This document shows, piece by piece, positions 11,001-20,329 of a stretch of DNA of 60,000 nt. The DNA comes from Adiantum capillus-veneris. Taxonomy: Eukaryota > Streptophyta > Polypodiopsida > Polypodiales > Pteridaceae. The stretch covers positions 91,679,529-91,739,528 of the forward strand of contig CM043959.1 of the NCBI GenBank assembly GCA_014529385.2, in the 5' to 3' direction. The translations under genes and the position numbers were made by a program. Every line of letters starts with the position of its first letter. The first letter of the stretch is position 1. Under the pieces are notes generated by a model. It searched no databases. It was not told where the DNA came from and saw only the letters and a list, made by a program, of their open reading frames with translations.

Positions 11001-14000
11001 GTGCAATCACTTGACTTAGATGGACACGAGTCTGTGATCGAGGTACCCATTAACGAATTAGGGCAGTATTTTGAAGGCGACGAGTCTAATGCGACCCTAC
11101 CCATCACTACCAAGGGATTAACTATAAAGGGAATTCTTGATGGTGGTGCGGGAGTTAGCATCGTTACAAAAGATTGTTGGGAATCCATGGGAAAACCCCG
11201 CCTCAGTGTTACTAACATTGTGGTAAAGATGGCAAATGGTACCATAGCCAAACCTATGGGGATGCTCAAGGATCTTAGGATCAAAGTTCTAGGACACAAG
11301 GTACGACATACGTTCATTGTAATGGATTTCTCTAAACACCTTATGTCATATGAAATGATTTTAGGACGACCATTCATGAGGGAAGCACAAATGGTTCATG
11401 ATTGGTCTAAAAATCATGTCTATTTGCAATTCCAAGACTCTGTCCTTAGAGTGGATTTGGTGACTGGTAAGGTACACCCCTTAGGGAGTAAAACCATTAT
11501 TGATCATCGCTCTGACACCACAGTTCACTCGGCCCCACTACAATATTGTTACACTTGTAAGAAGGATACAGACATTGGCCAAGATTCTCCTTACATGGAT
11601 GTGTTGCCGGGTATGACGGAATCAGACAACGTAGACTGGGTACACCTAGCTGCAACCATAGATACCTGGGGAAATAGAGGAACCACTTGGGTCACACCAG
11701 AAGGGGAAGAGGTACCACAAATTGCACCTCTGAACATGATAAGTGCCATACATGCATCTTCTAAGGGCAAGGCAATTGTGGACCAATCTGACAGTGACAC
11801 CGATAGCTCAATAGAAGACTTTAACCAACACGACTCAGAAACTGACTTCCAGAGTGAAACGGATTCTGAATCTCATGAATTAGAGAGTGGAGCAAGTTCA
11901 GAGTCAAAACATTCGGAAGGACCGAGCACATCAACCGATGATAGCTCCTCCGAGAATGAAGAGGACACCAACGAGGACTCCTTTAGTGAGCCAGATCTAA
12001 ATGAAAATCAAAAGCAGGTCTCAAATAAGAAAAAGAAAAACCTTAAGAGGCGTCGATATCGAGCCAATGTACGTGCTAGGATAAAAAAGAAGAGATCCTC
12101 AACAGAATGGCTCAGTTATATAGGAGCATGTGATGCTCATCGAAAATTGGTAGACGATTGGGGTGAATATCTCCAAAATGTTATGTGGTGTAGACCACGA
12201 CCCCCTGACATAGCCCAATTAGAGATCATAGACAAGCCAAAGTTGAGCCGCACTGCAAGGAGGCGTCAAAACCAAGAGTTAGCTCGACAACACAAGAAAG
12301 CAGAAATGGAAGCACAGACCAAAGCACAACCAGAGTCCACAGACTTGCATCCTGCACCAGAACATTTCAAATCTTACACCACGGGGGAAGCAAAGGTTGT
12401 GTACACAAAAGCCCAAAGAATACCTATCGATGGGAATAATGGAATCTATGATGGCCCAGAAATAGTTAAAGAAATAGAATTAGCCGACCCCGGTGAAGAA
12501 TCAAAACCTGTTTTTATTGCCCAAGACCTCACAGAAGTTGAAGAGGCGGTCCTCAAAGAGCTTCTCAAGGAATTCAAGGACATATTCGCTTGGACATACC
12601 ATGATATGAAAGGTGTTCCACCTTCTGTGGTCCAACATACAATCCCTATGATTAGCACTGCGAAGCCCGTACAACAAAGACCCTACCCGATGAATCCTAA
12701 GTACGCAAAGATCATTCAAGAAGAACTAGAAAAGCTTATCAAATGTCGGTTCATATATCCTATTGAACACTCTGAATGGGTGTCTCCAATAGTTATCGTG
12801 CCAAAAAAGAATGGGAAACTCGGGGTGTGCGTGGACCTCAAAAAAGTTAATGCAGCTACTAGAAGATACCATTACCCCCTACCATATTCCGAACATGTAC
12901 TCGAAAGAGTTGCAGGCAAGGAAGCTTATAGCTTTCTAGATGGGTACTCAGGCTACAACCAAATCACGATAGCGCTAGAGGACCAAGCTAAAACTGCCTT
13001 CATCACAGAATTTGGCGTGTTTGCATTTCGTGTGATGGCTTTTGGCTTAACAAATGCCCCTGCTACATTCCAACGATTAATAAACACTGCTTTTAAAGAA
13101 TATTTGAGAGAGTTTTGTGAAGCTTTCTTAGACGACCTTTGTGTTTACTCTTCTTGGAAAGAACATCTATCATGTTTGCGGAAGGTGTTTGAAAAGTGTA
13201 GGTTATATCGTATCTCATTGAACCCGTTCAAATGCCAATTTTGGGTCAAGCATGGAGTTATTTTAGGGCATATAGTATCTAAGAATGGTATCTCAACCGA
13301 TGAGAGCAAAATTAAAGTGATTCTAGAGTTACCACCACCAACCAATTACAAGGGAGTTCAAAGGTTCATGGGACACGTGGGTTATTATCGACGGTTTATT
13401 TTATTTTTCGCTGAGATAGCACGTCCTTTGTACAAGCTTCTCATTGAATTTAAATGGACTGAAGAGTGTGACCAGGCCTATGAACAATTGAAGAAAACAC
13501 TAGCAAGTGCTCCGATTTTAAGGACACCTAACTGGGATGTCATTTTTCATGTGCATATTGATGCATCAAACTTTGCTATTGGGTGTGTTCTCACTCAACC
13601 AGGAGAACATAAATTGGACTATCCCATTAGCTTTGCAAGTCGTCAATTGAACGATGCTGAAAGGAACTACACCACTACAGAGCGAGAAGGTTTGGCAATG
13701 GTTTATGCAGTAAAGAAATTTCGCTACTACCTACTGGCAAACAAGTTTGTATTTTATGTGGATCATCAAGCGTTGCTGTATCTGGTAAACAAGCCATGCT
13801 CCACAGGAAGAATCACACGATGGTTGTTAATTCTTCTGGAGTTTGATTTCACGATTGTAGTGAGACCCGGTAAAAGGCACGTCATGGCTAATCATTTGTC
13901 TCGCATACCCAATGGTGAAGCCCCTACAAGAGTTGATGATGAATTACCCGATACTTCCCTATTCATAGTTGAGACTATGCCTGAATGGAGTGAGAACATT

Positions 14001-16598
14001 GTTAACTTTTTAGTTAATGGTTTTCCACCCAAGGAACTTCGTAAGGATATCGCTCGAAGGCTAGTAAAAGAATGTGAACCCTATTGTTTGATTGCCGGAA
14101 CTCTGTATAGATTAGGCAAGGACGATATTCTTAGGCGTTGTGCCCGCGAGGATGAATATTTGTATATCTTGCAAGAAGCACATATGGGCATAGCAGGAGG
14201 ACATTTTTCAAGAGACCTGACTGCTAGAAAGGTGCTGCAATCAGGCTATTGGTGGCCAACTTTATTTAAGGATGCATCACTTTTTACAAAAGGGTGTGAT
14301 GAGTGCCAACGTTACAAGACCACACAGCGCAAAGCCAGAATGCCCTTACATCCTATTAAAGTAACCCAACCATTTGAAAAATGGGGCTTAGACTTTGTAG
14401 GTCCAATTAGTCCCACAGCTCGCAACACTCAATCTCGATATATTCTAGTTGCTACGGACTATGTAACAAAGTGGGCTGAAGCTAAGGCTTCACAAAAAGC
14501 TGACGCAAGGACAACAGCTAAGTTTCTTTTTGAGAACATTATCACAAGAGTTGGTTGCCCTTTTGAAATTGTTAGTGATAATGGTACCCATTTTATAAAT
14601 GAGGTAATAAGAGAGCTTACCACGACCTTTATGATATCCCACCATAAGTCTACACCTTATTACCTGCAAGCTAATGGACAAGCCGAGAGCACCAACAAGA
14701 CTCTAATCTCTATTTTAACCAAGACGGTAGAAGCTCATCGCACTGATTGGGATTTGAAGTTGACATCTGCTTTATGGGCTTATCGTACTGCTTATAAAGT
14801 GGCTATTAATTGTACGCCATTCAAAATGGTATACGGCCAAGAAGCGGTTATGCCTTGGGAGTTTGTCATTCCTAGTCTTAGGGTAGCTTCACAAGAAGGA
14901 TGGAATGGTAACCCCTTAACCGAGCGTTTGTATATCTTAGAAAAACTAGACGAAGAGAGACAGTTGGCTGTGCAAAATGCTCTTGTGGAAAAGAATAGAA
15001 GAAAGAAGTGGTTTGATCGCCATGTGAAGGATAAGGACATCAAAGTTGGTGATAAAGTCCTTATGTATGGAGTACGTAAAGAGAAGAAAAAGTTGAAATA
15101 TGCTGGTAAAGGACCATATAGAGTATGTGAAATTACCCCACAAGGTATCCTTCGTGTGGAAACTCTTGATGGAGTTGAAACCATTGGATTCCTCAATGGG
15201 AGTAAATTCAAAAGATATTATGATCCTTTAAGCCAAGAAGAACTACGGGCCATTCATCAAAAGAAGGCCGCCAAAGCACAAACCGAGTTAAACAAGATAC
15301 AAGCTCAAGCTGAGACTAAGGAGCGACAACAACGTATAAGACAAAAACGAGAGGCTAACCTTGGAGTCACAAATGCATTCCACGTGGAAATCGAAGAGGA
15401 TTGGTTGGACTCTGACACACCTCTACGATACCCTATTGAGTTAAATAGTGCCTATGGAAAAGTGCTATATAACGCCTTATTGGACACGGGTGCTAAATAT
15501 AATCTGCTATCCTATGGGGTGTGGTGTCATTTAGGGAAGCCACCTCTATTTGAGAGTATTATCCAAGTCAAGGGTGTCAACAAGAAAAAAACTACGGTTT
15601 TTGGAATCTGGCACACTTCTGTCAGTTATGACAATGGAATTGTAGCTCAAGACTTTTTGGTCATGCCTACTGGAACTATGGAGGGTAATATAAACCTAGG
15701 CCGCACGTGGATGATAGCCACCAAATGCACTATTGATTGGGGGACTGGGGGTGTTACAACGCAAAAAACAACTCTTAGCCCTACCACTCAAGCCATAGTC
15801 CCTGAGATATTGCCTAAGGAAATAAAACCCAAGACATTGCATGTCCAGGAGGTTGAACCATACGTCCCCATAGCCCAACTCTCTAGAGCTTCAACTGATG
15901 TAGTTGAAAGAAAGCTTGAGACACGTAAGAACCATCCTAATATAACAGAGAAAACATACAAGTGGGTCCCTAAAGCTTCTGTAGTGAGCATGGTTGATGC
16001 AAAAAAACGGAAACCTCGTAAGAACCGTCCCACTCACTCCAAGAAATGTAAAGAAACGTTGCGTTGGATTCCTAAACGACTATTGGAAGCCCAAGGATAC
16101 TATGAAGGAAATGATCAAATCTGGGTGCCCAAACGTAAAGTGTACTCTTACCTGTCACCTGGCCCATGTAAACCCAATCCTGTGGCTCCAAAACAAATTG
16201 AAAATCGCGGAAAGGAAAAAATCATGGAATGTTACACACCCGCTCTAGAGCTAGTTTGGGTACCAAAGAAAGAACGATTTGTTCCACCTAGCTCAGGAAC
16301 AGGGAAATCAAATGAAGCTTCTTACTCTTCATGTAGTTCCTATACGCAAATAGAAGCTTCGACACAACCTCCACCTACCACTGTACATATCCATACAAGC
16401 ACGAAAGAGTTTGCACCTCCCGGGGTAAGTTCACCACCTACAACAATGTTGCAAATAAAATCATGGGAGAGTACCTTACCACCCTTGCAACTCGATGAAA
16501 CGCATAGGGCGGTCGAAAACTATTGGTTAAAACCTTCACCCATAACAACTTGGAACAATTGGTTTCAAAAGGTGACGACCTCATTCCAAAAGGTATGA
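8010..16598 (+). CDS. Element 1 gag-pol polyprotein (gag, PR, RT, RNase H, IN, second PR-like, WVPK repeats)
   Basis: The 2862-codon frame uses ATG 8010 (MRFLDTSKAQ). Approximate residues: Pro-rich 1-190; gag capsid-like 195-350 (WYRTL, DFISRLKHLN, DRFIRGLR); zinc knuckles at 432, 457, 607 and 644; protease-like ILDGGAGVSIV near 1041; acidic Ser/Asp/Glu tract 1255-1340, then a basic KKKKNLKRRRYR patch; RT 1590-1770 (VPKKNGKL, FLDDLCVYS); RNase H from 1849 (HIDASN, TEREGL, YVDHQAL); integrase HHCC near 2057, then Asp, Asp and Glu in GLDFVGP, VSDNGTHF and NGQAEST (2126-2225). After the integrase comes a second retropepsin-like segment (LLDTGAKYNLLS, about 2490), then KWVPK, RWIPK, IWVPK and VWVPK. 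I see no chromodomain. It makes the virus-like particle and the replication and integration enzymes. All catalytic residues I can see are present. Confidence 0.93.
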   Translation: MRFLDTSKAQQPTLSQMETPLMSPMDPSYVISPGVSMQSEPPSDNFSFPNLAQPSIKENTVLTPGISLTENAPMTSTVSAVPLPSVVVPNMGPRPYVPLAPYAHMAPTPPIVPLVYAPGVPLPSPCPSGPMPGYVPYPASSTHMPRPVPVPLPHMIPRVPPPALPPHIGDLAAFAQTIGRSIAENMRHASDREPRSKAVQIAKLTQKFNGDEDARKHIEVFEQVCDSLGECNELHKCNALSLTLSGKAGDWYRTLRVDEKTIYPTLRRLFLKEYIREGVLWGVASQLQKAERKEGESVRDFISRLKHLNSRCPVNERFNNNQLLDRFIRGLRNEGIYNGLVIRGITTWEDVTANAIQLEDNLMIAGMRVSTDTRSTSSQAIEYEPMTAKPIANEPKVFETFLTDLTKAIQESLKDNRPPQNSHMYPRREQQWCSICLGPHSTSECPTFRVKFNGTCNACGRYVHQAKDCLMIKRMMANRPPVAWADAPRAPILMPAPPVEQLPQHMVPRSQNIVQTTPLPPPMLGPQPPHPRVAPMNQVGCEPSNAYADGCEEEIDTSIAYGLDTLEECPIYYMEDCWGQVKPVYQAAALASRGQNINTQARRPPLQCYECGGPHRAAECPIRLQKNAAQMQMNQGSTSAMPILTCNHCGIDHLIAQCPYNPNAPKITPLNLVEIASVTSPIPPVAPAYAITWSMLQGPGHILEERDTASVIQAKKKKTRRKRSQNTGNSKPSSKTNIGTGDDPVYMNDLEDDSDSIETMETRTNTTKGKTDKENRNMEPNENRIRENHKEPLKTPQVFPNPIQDPQDIPQGQKGKNRKKKIGTYPNPVDEIEQVKHLRGLVEETQGKLEPEPMHVKIHDTVFPTQVHPPHMNHRPLAISSIIREGSEDGTSESEHTPFLLERMFNEGILDPIEEYEIPSSPVPSQGPTPCKMPMNVAKLVDFMSSEVRTTIIAKLYGDPKLFLALRAFLNGELRTGLPQFAQPNRLDLIMIDEENHVQSLDLDGHESVIEVPINELGQYFEGDESNATLPITTKGLTIKGILDGGAGVSIVTKDCWESMGKPRLSVTNIVVKMANGTIAKPMGMLKDLRIKVLGHKVRHTFIVMDFSKHLMSYEMILGRPFMREAQMVHDWSKNHVYLQFQDSVLRVDLVTGKVHPLGSKTIIDHRSDTTVHSAPLQYCYTCKKDTDIGQDSPYMDVLPGMTESDNVDWVHLAATIDTWGNRGTTWVTPEGEEVPQIAPLNMISAIHASSKGKAIVDQSDSDTDSSIEDFNQHDSETDFQSETDSESHELESGASSESKHSEGPSTSTDDSSSENEEDTNEDSFSEPDLNENQKQVSNKKKKNLKRRRYRANVRARIKKKRSSTEWLSYIGACDAHRKLVDDWGEYLQNVMWCRPRPPDIAQLEIIDKPKLSRTARRRQNQELARQHKKAEMEAQTKAQPESTDLHPAPEHFKSYTTGEAKVVYTKAQRIPIDGNNGIYDGPEIVKEIELADPGEESKPVFIAQDLTEVEEAVLKELLKEFKDIFAWTYHDMKGVPPSVVQHTIPMISTAKPVQQRPYPMNPKYAKIIQEELEKLIKCRFIYPIEHSEWVSPIVIVPKKNGKLGVCVDLKKVNAATRRYHYPLPYSEHVLERVAGKEAYSFLDGYSGYNQITIALEDQAKTAFITEFGVFAFRVMAFGLTNAPATFQRLINTAFKEYLREFCEAFLDDLCVYSSWKEHLSCLRKVFEKCRLYRISLNPFKCQFWVKHGVILGHIVSKNGISTDESKIKVILELPPPTNYKGVQRFMGHVGYYRRFILFFAEIARPLYKLLIEFKWTEECDQAYEQLKKTLASAPILRTPNWDVIFHVHIDASNFAIGCVLTQPGEHKLDYPISFASRQLNDAERNYTTTEREGLAMVYAVKKFRYYLLANKFVFYVDHQALLYLVNKPCSTGRITRWLLILLEFDFTIVVRPGKRHVMANHLSRIPNGEAPTRVDDELPDTSLFIVETMPEWSENIVNFLVNGFPPKELRKDIARRLVKECEPYCLIAGTLYRLGKDDILRRCAREDEYLYILQEAHMGIAGGHFSRDLTARKVLQSGYWWPTLFKDASLFTKGCDECQRYKTTQRKARMPLHPIKVTQPFEKWGLDFVGPISPTARNTQSRYILVATDYVTKWAEAKASQKADARTTAKFLFENIITRVGCPFEIVSDNGTHFINEVIRELTTTFMISHHKSTPYYLQANGQAESTNKTLISILTKTVEAHRTDWDLKLTSALWAYRTAYKVAINCTPFKMVYGQEAVMPWEFVIPSLRVASQEGWNGNPLTERLYILEKLDEERQLAVQNALVEKNRRKKWFDRHVKDKDIKVGDKVLMYGVRKEKKKLKYAGKGPYRVCEITPQGILRVETLDGVETIGFLNGSKFKRYYDPLSQEELRAIHQKKAAKAQTELNKIQAQAETKERQQRIRQKREANLGVTNAFHVEIEEDWLDSDTPLRYPIELNSAYGKVLYNALLDTGAKYNLLSYGVWCHLGKPPLFESIIQVKGVNKKKTTVFGIWHTSVSYDNGIVAQDFLVMPTGTMEGNINLGRTWMIATKCTIDWGTGGVTTQKTTLSPTTQAIVPEILPKEIKPKTLHVQEVEPYVPIAQLSRASTDVVERKLETRKNHPNITEKTYKWVPKASVVSMVDAKKRKPRKNRPTHSKKCKETLRWIPKRLLEAQGYYEGNDQIWVPKRKVYSYLSPGPCKPNPVAPKQIENRGKEKIMECYTPALELVWVPKKERFVPPSSGTGKSNEASYSSCSSYTQIEASTQPPPTTVHIHTSTKEFAPPGVSSPPTTMLQIKSWESTLPPLQLDETHRAVENYWLKPSPITTWNNWFQKVTTSFQKV

Positions 16599-16605
16599 TC
16601 TACCC

Positions 16606-16707
16606 AAGGAAGGGGGGAGTGTTTGCTAACATCAATCATTCACTCGCTCCCCTCTCAACCTTCCTCCCTGACCTCTCAATTCCAATCTTAGGGAATGTAT
16701 ATATATA
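16606..16707 (+). promoter_or_regulatory. Internal polypurine tract and TATA box after gag-pol
   Basis: AAGGAAGGGGGGAG (16606-16619) is followed at once by TGTTTGC and, 80 bases on, by a TATATATATA run (16698-16707). The same arrangement is in element 2 (43372-43385, 43465-43472). It looks like the left edge of an LTR or a second promoter for the downstream small ORF. That it acts as either is inference. Confidence 0.5.
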
Positions 16708-16878
16708 GCCTTATACTCACAAAAAACAAAAATAGTAAAGAGCAAGAGCGACTAGCAACGAGAGAGCACCCTATCAGATCTTACATATAAGTCCAAATTC
16801 ACCGTGTCAATTCAAGCAACACACAAAAACAACTCTTATGTTTTAAAGGCCTAACCAAATCTATCTGTATTGTCAGAA

Positions 16879-17301
16879 ATGGCTACTTCACCAGAGGCAT
16901 GCACTTCTATTTTTTATGAAAGGTACCCTTTGTCTTTTCCTCAAGTGTTCTACGTATGCTACCCTATACTTTCTTGCGAATGGGATTTGATAGAGAGCCT
17001 TGCATGTGAGAGAAATTTTGAGGAGTTAGAATGGCTGATACGTCTATGGCTAACTAGTGATCCCTACCCAGTAGCGAATGTGTCTCCAGTGGCACATGCT
17101 TATTCTTTTGCACAAGATGAGTATCCACGCATCGCAAGGTTCTTGATTAGCATGCTTGCACAAGAGGATGATGAAGAGGAACTAATAGAGACCGAGGAAG
17201 ACTATGGCCTCACGGACAACGATTTTATTTATCTAGATGATGAGGATAGAGGCCTAGCCTTAGGGTGGCCACCCGGTTTATATAATATCCTCTTTCCTTG
17301 A
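16879..17301 (+). CDS. Element 1 accessory ORF, small acidic protein
   Basis: ATG 16879 opens a 140-residue protein starting MATSPEACTSIFYERYP. Its middle is rich in Leu/Trp/Glu, an acidic stretch follows (EDDEEELIETEEDYG), and it ends LGWPPGLYNILFP. An acceptor-like tattgtcag ends two bases before the ATG, as in element 2 (ctcag at 43641-43645), so a spliced subgenomic mRNA is likely. It sits where env-like or additional ORFs lie in some plant Ty3/gypsy lineages, but I see no signal peptide or membrane segment. The element 2 copy keeps most residues despite stops. No known family recognised. Confidence 0.7.
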   Translation: MATSPEACTSIFYERYPLSFPQVFYVCYPILSCEWDLIESLACERNFEELEWLIRLWLTSDPYPVANVSPVAHAYSFAQDEYPRIARFLISMLAQEDDEEELIETEEDYGLTDNDFIYLDDEDRGLALGWPPGLYNILFP

Positions 17302-18500
17302 TTCTAAAAGGGGTGACAGATAGGTAGGTTAGGGGTCTAGATTGTGTTTTGAGTTTGTTTTTTAGGAGTTTTAATTTTACACACTGACATGCCTCCTAGA
17401 GGTATAGTGCCTGTTTTTGGATGTGTTAGGTAGGACTTATATGGATCTCCATCCACATGGCTGAGGACATCTGCTTCAACGAAATGAGCCACTCCATACC
17501 TCCAGGTGTACTACTTTCCATGATTCATGTTGGTGGATATGTGTAACTGCTAATAATGATTTTTCATGCTTTGTTTGAGTGCAATAGTTATGATTGTTAT
17601 CTGCCATTATAGATGTATAAATTTGTCTTTGCTTAAGTTGATTGAACTCCAGTTTAATCTTATGGATGAGCCTGGAGATTAGGAGACCGTGACTTTAGGT
17701 TAACTCATTTACTTGACCACTAGGCCTAGCTAATAAAATTATCTGAGTATTTGAGACCTTAGGAATGTTTTAGGCAGAGAAAGGCTTGCTCACTTAAACG
17801 ACAAAAAACACTAGTGCGAATACCAAAGAAATGGAAGCAAAAAAAAAAAAAAACATAAGTGCCACAAATGAAAAATCTTACGCTGGAAGAGAAATCCTGG
17901 CTTGAATTGGTACTTCACTCACATGTATTGTCTATGGTACTAGAGCCCTAGAGGTTCCCAGTGTGGGCGCTTTTCCTTGAGAAGCAAAAAACCCCGGACA
18001 TACAAAATAAGCACACACGTCACATGATTGTGACCCAAAGTAAAAAAAAGTTTTAAAAAAATTAAAAGACTTCCATTGAGCTTACAGTTAACATTTCAAG
18101 CTTTTGTTTGCAGTTGTAAGAGCGAGTTGGCTAATCAAAGCTGAAAAGCATAATTAGGGAATCTTGCATTTAGATAATCTTCTTAGCTTAGCTAGTACTA
18201 GAGTAGTTGTTTTAACCTTAGTCATAGCTAACTAATTGATAGACTCACCCATAAGCTCAAAACTCTTGATTAATTAATTTACTCAAAGTGCAATTTATTT
18301 GTCCTTAATGGCAGTCTAACATTTCATAAATCTTGCATTTACTCATTTCCACATGTACTTTACATTCCCCTCATGATTTATGGCAATATAATTCCGCTTG
18401 CTAAAACAGTGACTTTGCCTTGCAGATTCAAATCTAGATGCTCTACAACATGGACATACCAAGCTTCAACTCAATAGCTTCCGAGGACGGAATCTACATC
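17302..18500 (+). other. Element 1 3' non-coding region
   Basis: About 1.2 kb with no coding potential. Nearly all of it can be recognised in element 2 (44071-45252), with small indels around A-runs (about 17836-17852 and 18040-18065). I see no internal repeats or fragments of other genes. Confidence 0.6.
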
Positions 18501-18514
18501 AGGAAGGGGGGCAA
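18501..18514 (+). other. Element 1 3' polypurine tract
   Basis: AGGAAGGGGGGCAA directly precedes the right LTR and would prime plus-strand DNA synthesis. Confidence 0.85.
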
Positions 18515-19100
18515 TGTTAACCCTCGTGGCTCACGGACACCCTATCGCCTACGATGGACACCGTAACCGTATTATTTATTTAAGTAGAGTCAGGCACCGG
18601 GCTTGTCGGTCCAATAGGGAAAGGTAGAGTGATCGCCGATGAGAGGCGCACTCTAACACGAACATGCTAGGGTTAGTTGGCTAAGCATGGGCGCCCAAGT
18701 GTGAATGGGGTGAGCTCACATAAAAGCCAATTAAACCTAAAATTGAGTCATTCTCTCATTGTGCAATAGAAGCTGCTCTTGCTCCATCTCCACCTTCTCC
18801 TTCACCATCTCCTTGTGTGTGTGCGTGTGAGAGAGAGAGAGAGAGATTGTGAGAGTGTGTGTGCGATCGAGCGTTGCGGCGGCACGACGGCGGCGAGGCG
18901 GTTGAGCGCGGCACGACTGCAGCTTCTTCTTCATCGCGGCGAGGAATCCACTACGAAGGCGAGCGTAGAGCGGTGAGTGACACACCCTTTGCTCTCTTGA
19001 GCTTGCTAGTTTAGGCTTGTTGTGTGCTTGGAGCCATTTGTGGCTCGCACACGGTGTATCGGCAAGTCCTTTGCTTCAACAGTGCGGCAAGGAGCGCACA
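18515..19100 (+). repeat. Element 1 right LTR
   Basis: 586 bp, starting TGTTAACCCTCG and ending GGAGCGCACA. The difference from the left LTR is mainly a longer GA tract (about 18830-18850) plus a few point changes. It is followed by the target duplication GTTGG (19101-19105). Confidence 0.95.
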
Positions 19101-19500
19101 GTTGGCCATGCCCAAGTCGAGTGGCAGTTACATGTGCCTGTACTTGTGTTACACTTCCCTTCTTTGGCAAATCCATCTCCATGGGTGCTCTTTGAGCAAA
19201 GGGGCCAACATATGCTGCTCGCACTTGCCCCACCAATGACAAGATCTTTGAGTCACTATATGATGGAATGACCTTTTCAATGTTGTGCAAGAGTGCTTTT
19301 AGCTCGTCAATGCATTGGGTCAAAACTTGTGTTGGAGGAGGCCCTTGCCCATCTGCATCTCGTGTGGGCTCTACATCGATGGTAGTATCCTCAAACTGTT
19401 CAGGATCGTGCTCCATGACTAGCTCTCGGGCTGTGTCAATGATGGGTAGAATATGGAAAATATGAGAAAAGAAGTCCCTTAAGATGAGTCGCATTCCATA
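19101..19500 (-). pseudogene. FAR1/MULE-type transposase gene, exon interrupted by element 1
   Basis: On the minus strand this exon reads from about MRLILRDFFSHIF through an acidic region (EHDPEQFEDTTIDVEP) to VTATRLGHGQ, where the retrotransposon begins. Taking out the element and one copy of GTTGG carries the same frame on into 5740 and the Cys-rich tail. The Met shown is internal, not a gene start. The region is C-terminal to the catalytic core of this transposase. Confidence 0.6.
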
Positions 19501-20140
19501 AAGATGCTTGCAGTTGCTAAACCAATCTGGGCAGTCACAATATGCCGACTGTATACTAACTTGATACTATGTCCCTGTGGATGACATGCTCAAGACCTTA
19601 AATAAGAGTGCAGCTTCATCGATAACTTGAATCGTCGATGGGTCATTTGCATTTTTTCTTTTAATTTCTTCACCTCGTGCAAGTCTTGTGGTCTGCAGCC
19701 GATCATTTCAATAAATGTTGTGCTTTCCAGAGTCAACTACACAAAATATACAGTGATCAGCTTCAGAAGCAATCCAGACAGAGATAAACCCGGGCAACCA
19801 TATAATCCTATAGCATACTATAAAGCCAAGCACAAATGCAAGTCTTCATGCAAACGAATAATCCTATTAGGCAGTCATAGAAAAACCCATTGCCTTTGCT
19901 TTGATTAATATGAAAATAAAATATTATACCAATCTCTTGCTTCTGACGAAAGAACTCGATAGCAGTGCCACCCATTCGTGTCCGGTGTTGGAGTCACCCA
20001 CCAGGGCATGCAATAGATCCAAGGCTGATCGATTGATCCTTGCATCTAGAAGCGTGTATTTCACATACTGCCATAGTCTCTCGACCAAATTGGTAGTGTC
20101 CACATGCCCATGTGGAAATAAATGGTCGTATTTTGGCCAC
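19501..20140 (-). pseudogene. FAR1/MULE-type transposase gene, decayed downstream exons
   Basis: On the minus strand, 19924-20142 reads HLFPHGHVDTTNLVERLWQY and LLDARINRSALDLLHALVGD. This looks like genuine transposase coding sequence but is out of frame with the preceding piece at about 20145-20280 (APKEMHETLYASMENLMQCG), so at least one frameshift has occurred. The stretch 19740-19905 behaves like an intron and carries one aaacccgggcaacc motif. At about 19500-19740 only short open pieces with several stops remain. Confidence 0.5.
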
Positions 20141-20329
20141 ATTTGTCACTAGATGCATGTCTTTGCGGCCCAACCATTGCAGATATACCTTACCGAGCCT
20201 CGAAGTTGTCCTCTGTACCACATTGCATTAGATTTTCCATTGATGCATATAGGGTTTCATGCATCTCCTTAGGAGCCTGCAAAAACAGTGGGCAGACATA
20301 TCAAGAAACATATACGAGATAATCTATAG

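Larger units (their letters stand above)
5741..19100 (+). mobile_element. Complete Ty3/gypsy LTR retrotransposon (element 1)
   Basis: A 13.36-kb element has matching LTRs (5741-6322 and 18515-19100), each starting TGTTAACCC and ending GCGCACA. Five-base target duplications GTTGG lie at 5736-5740 and 19101-19105. A primer site follows the left LTR and a polypurine tract precedes the right LTR. The coding order gag, protease, RT, RNase H, integrase is that of Ty3/gypsy (Metaviridae). By eye the LTRs differ by about six substitutions plus a small microsatellite indel, so the insertion is fairly young. It interrupts the minus-strand transposase gene. A related copy is at 32562-45886. Confidence 0.95.
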
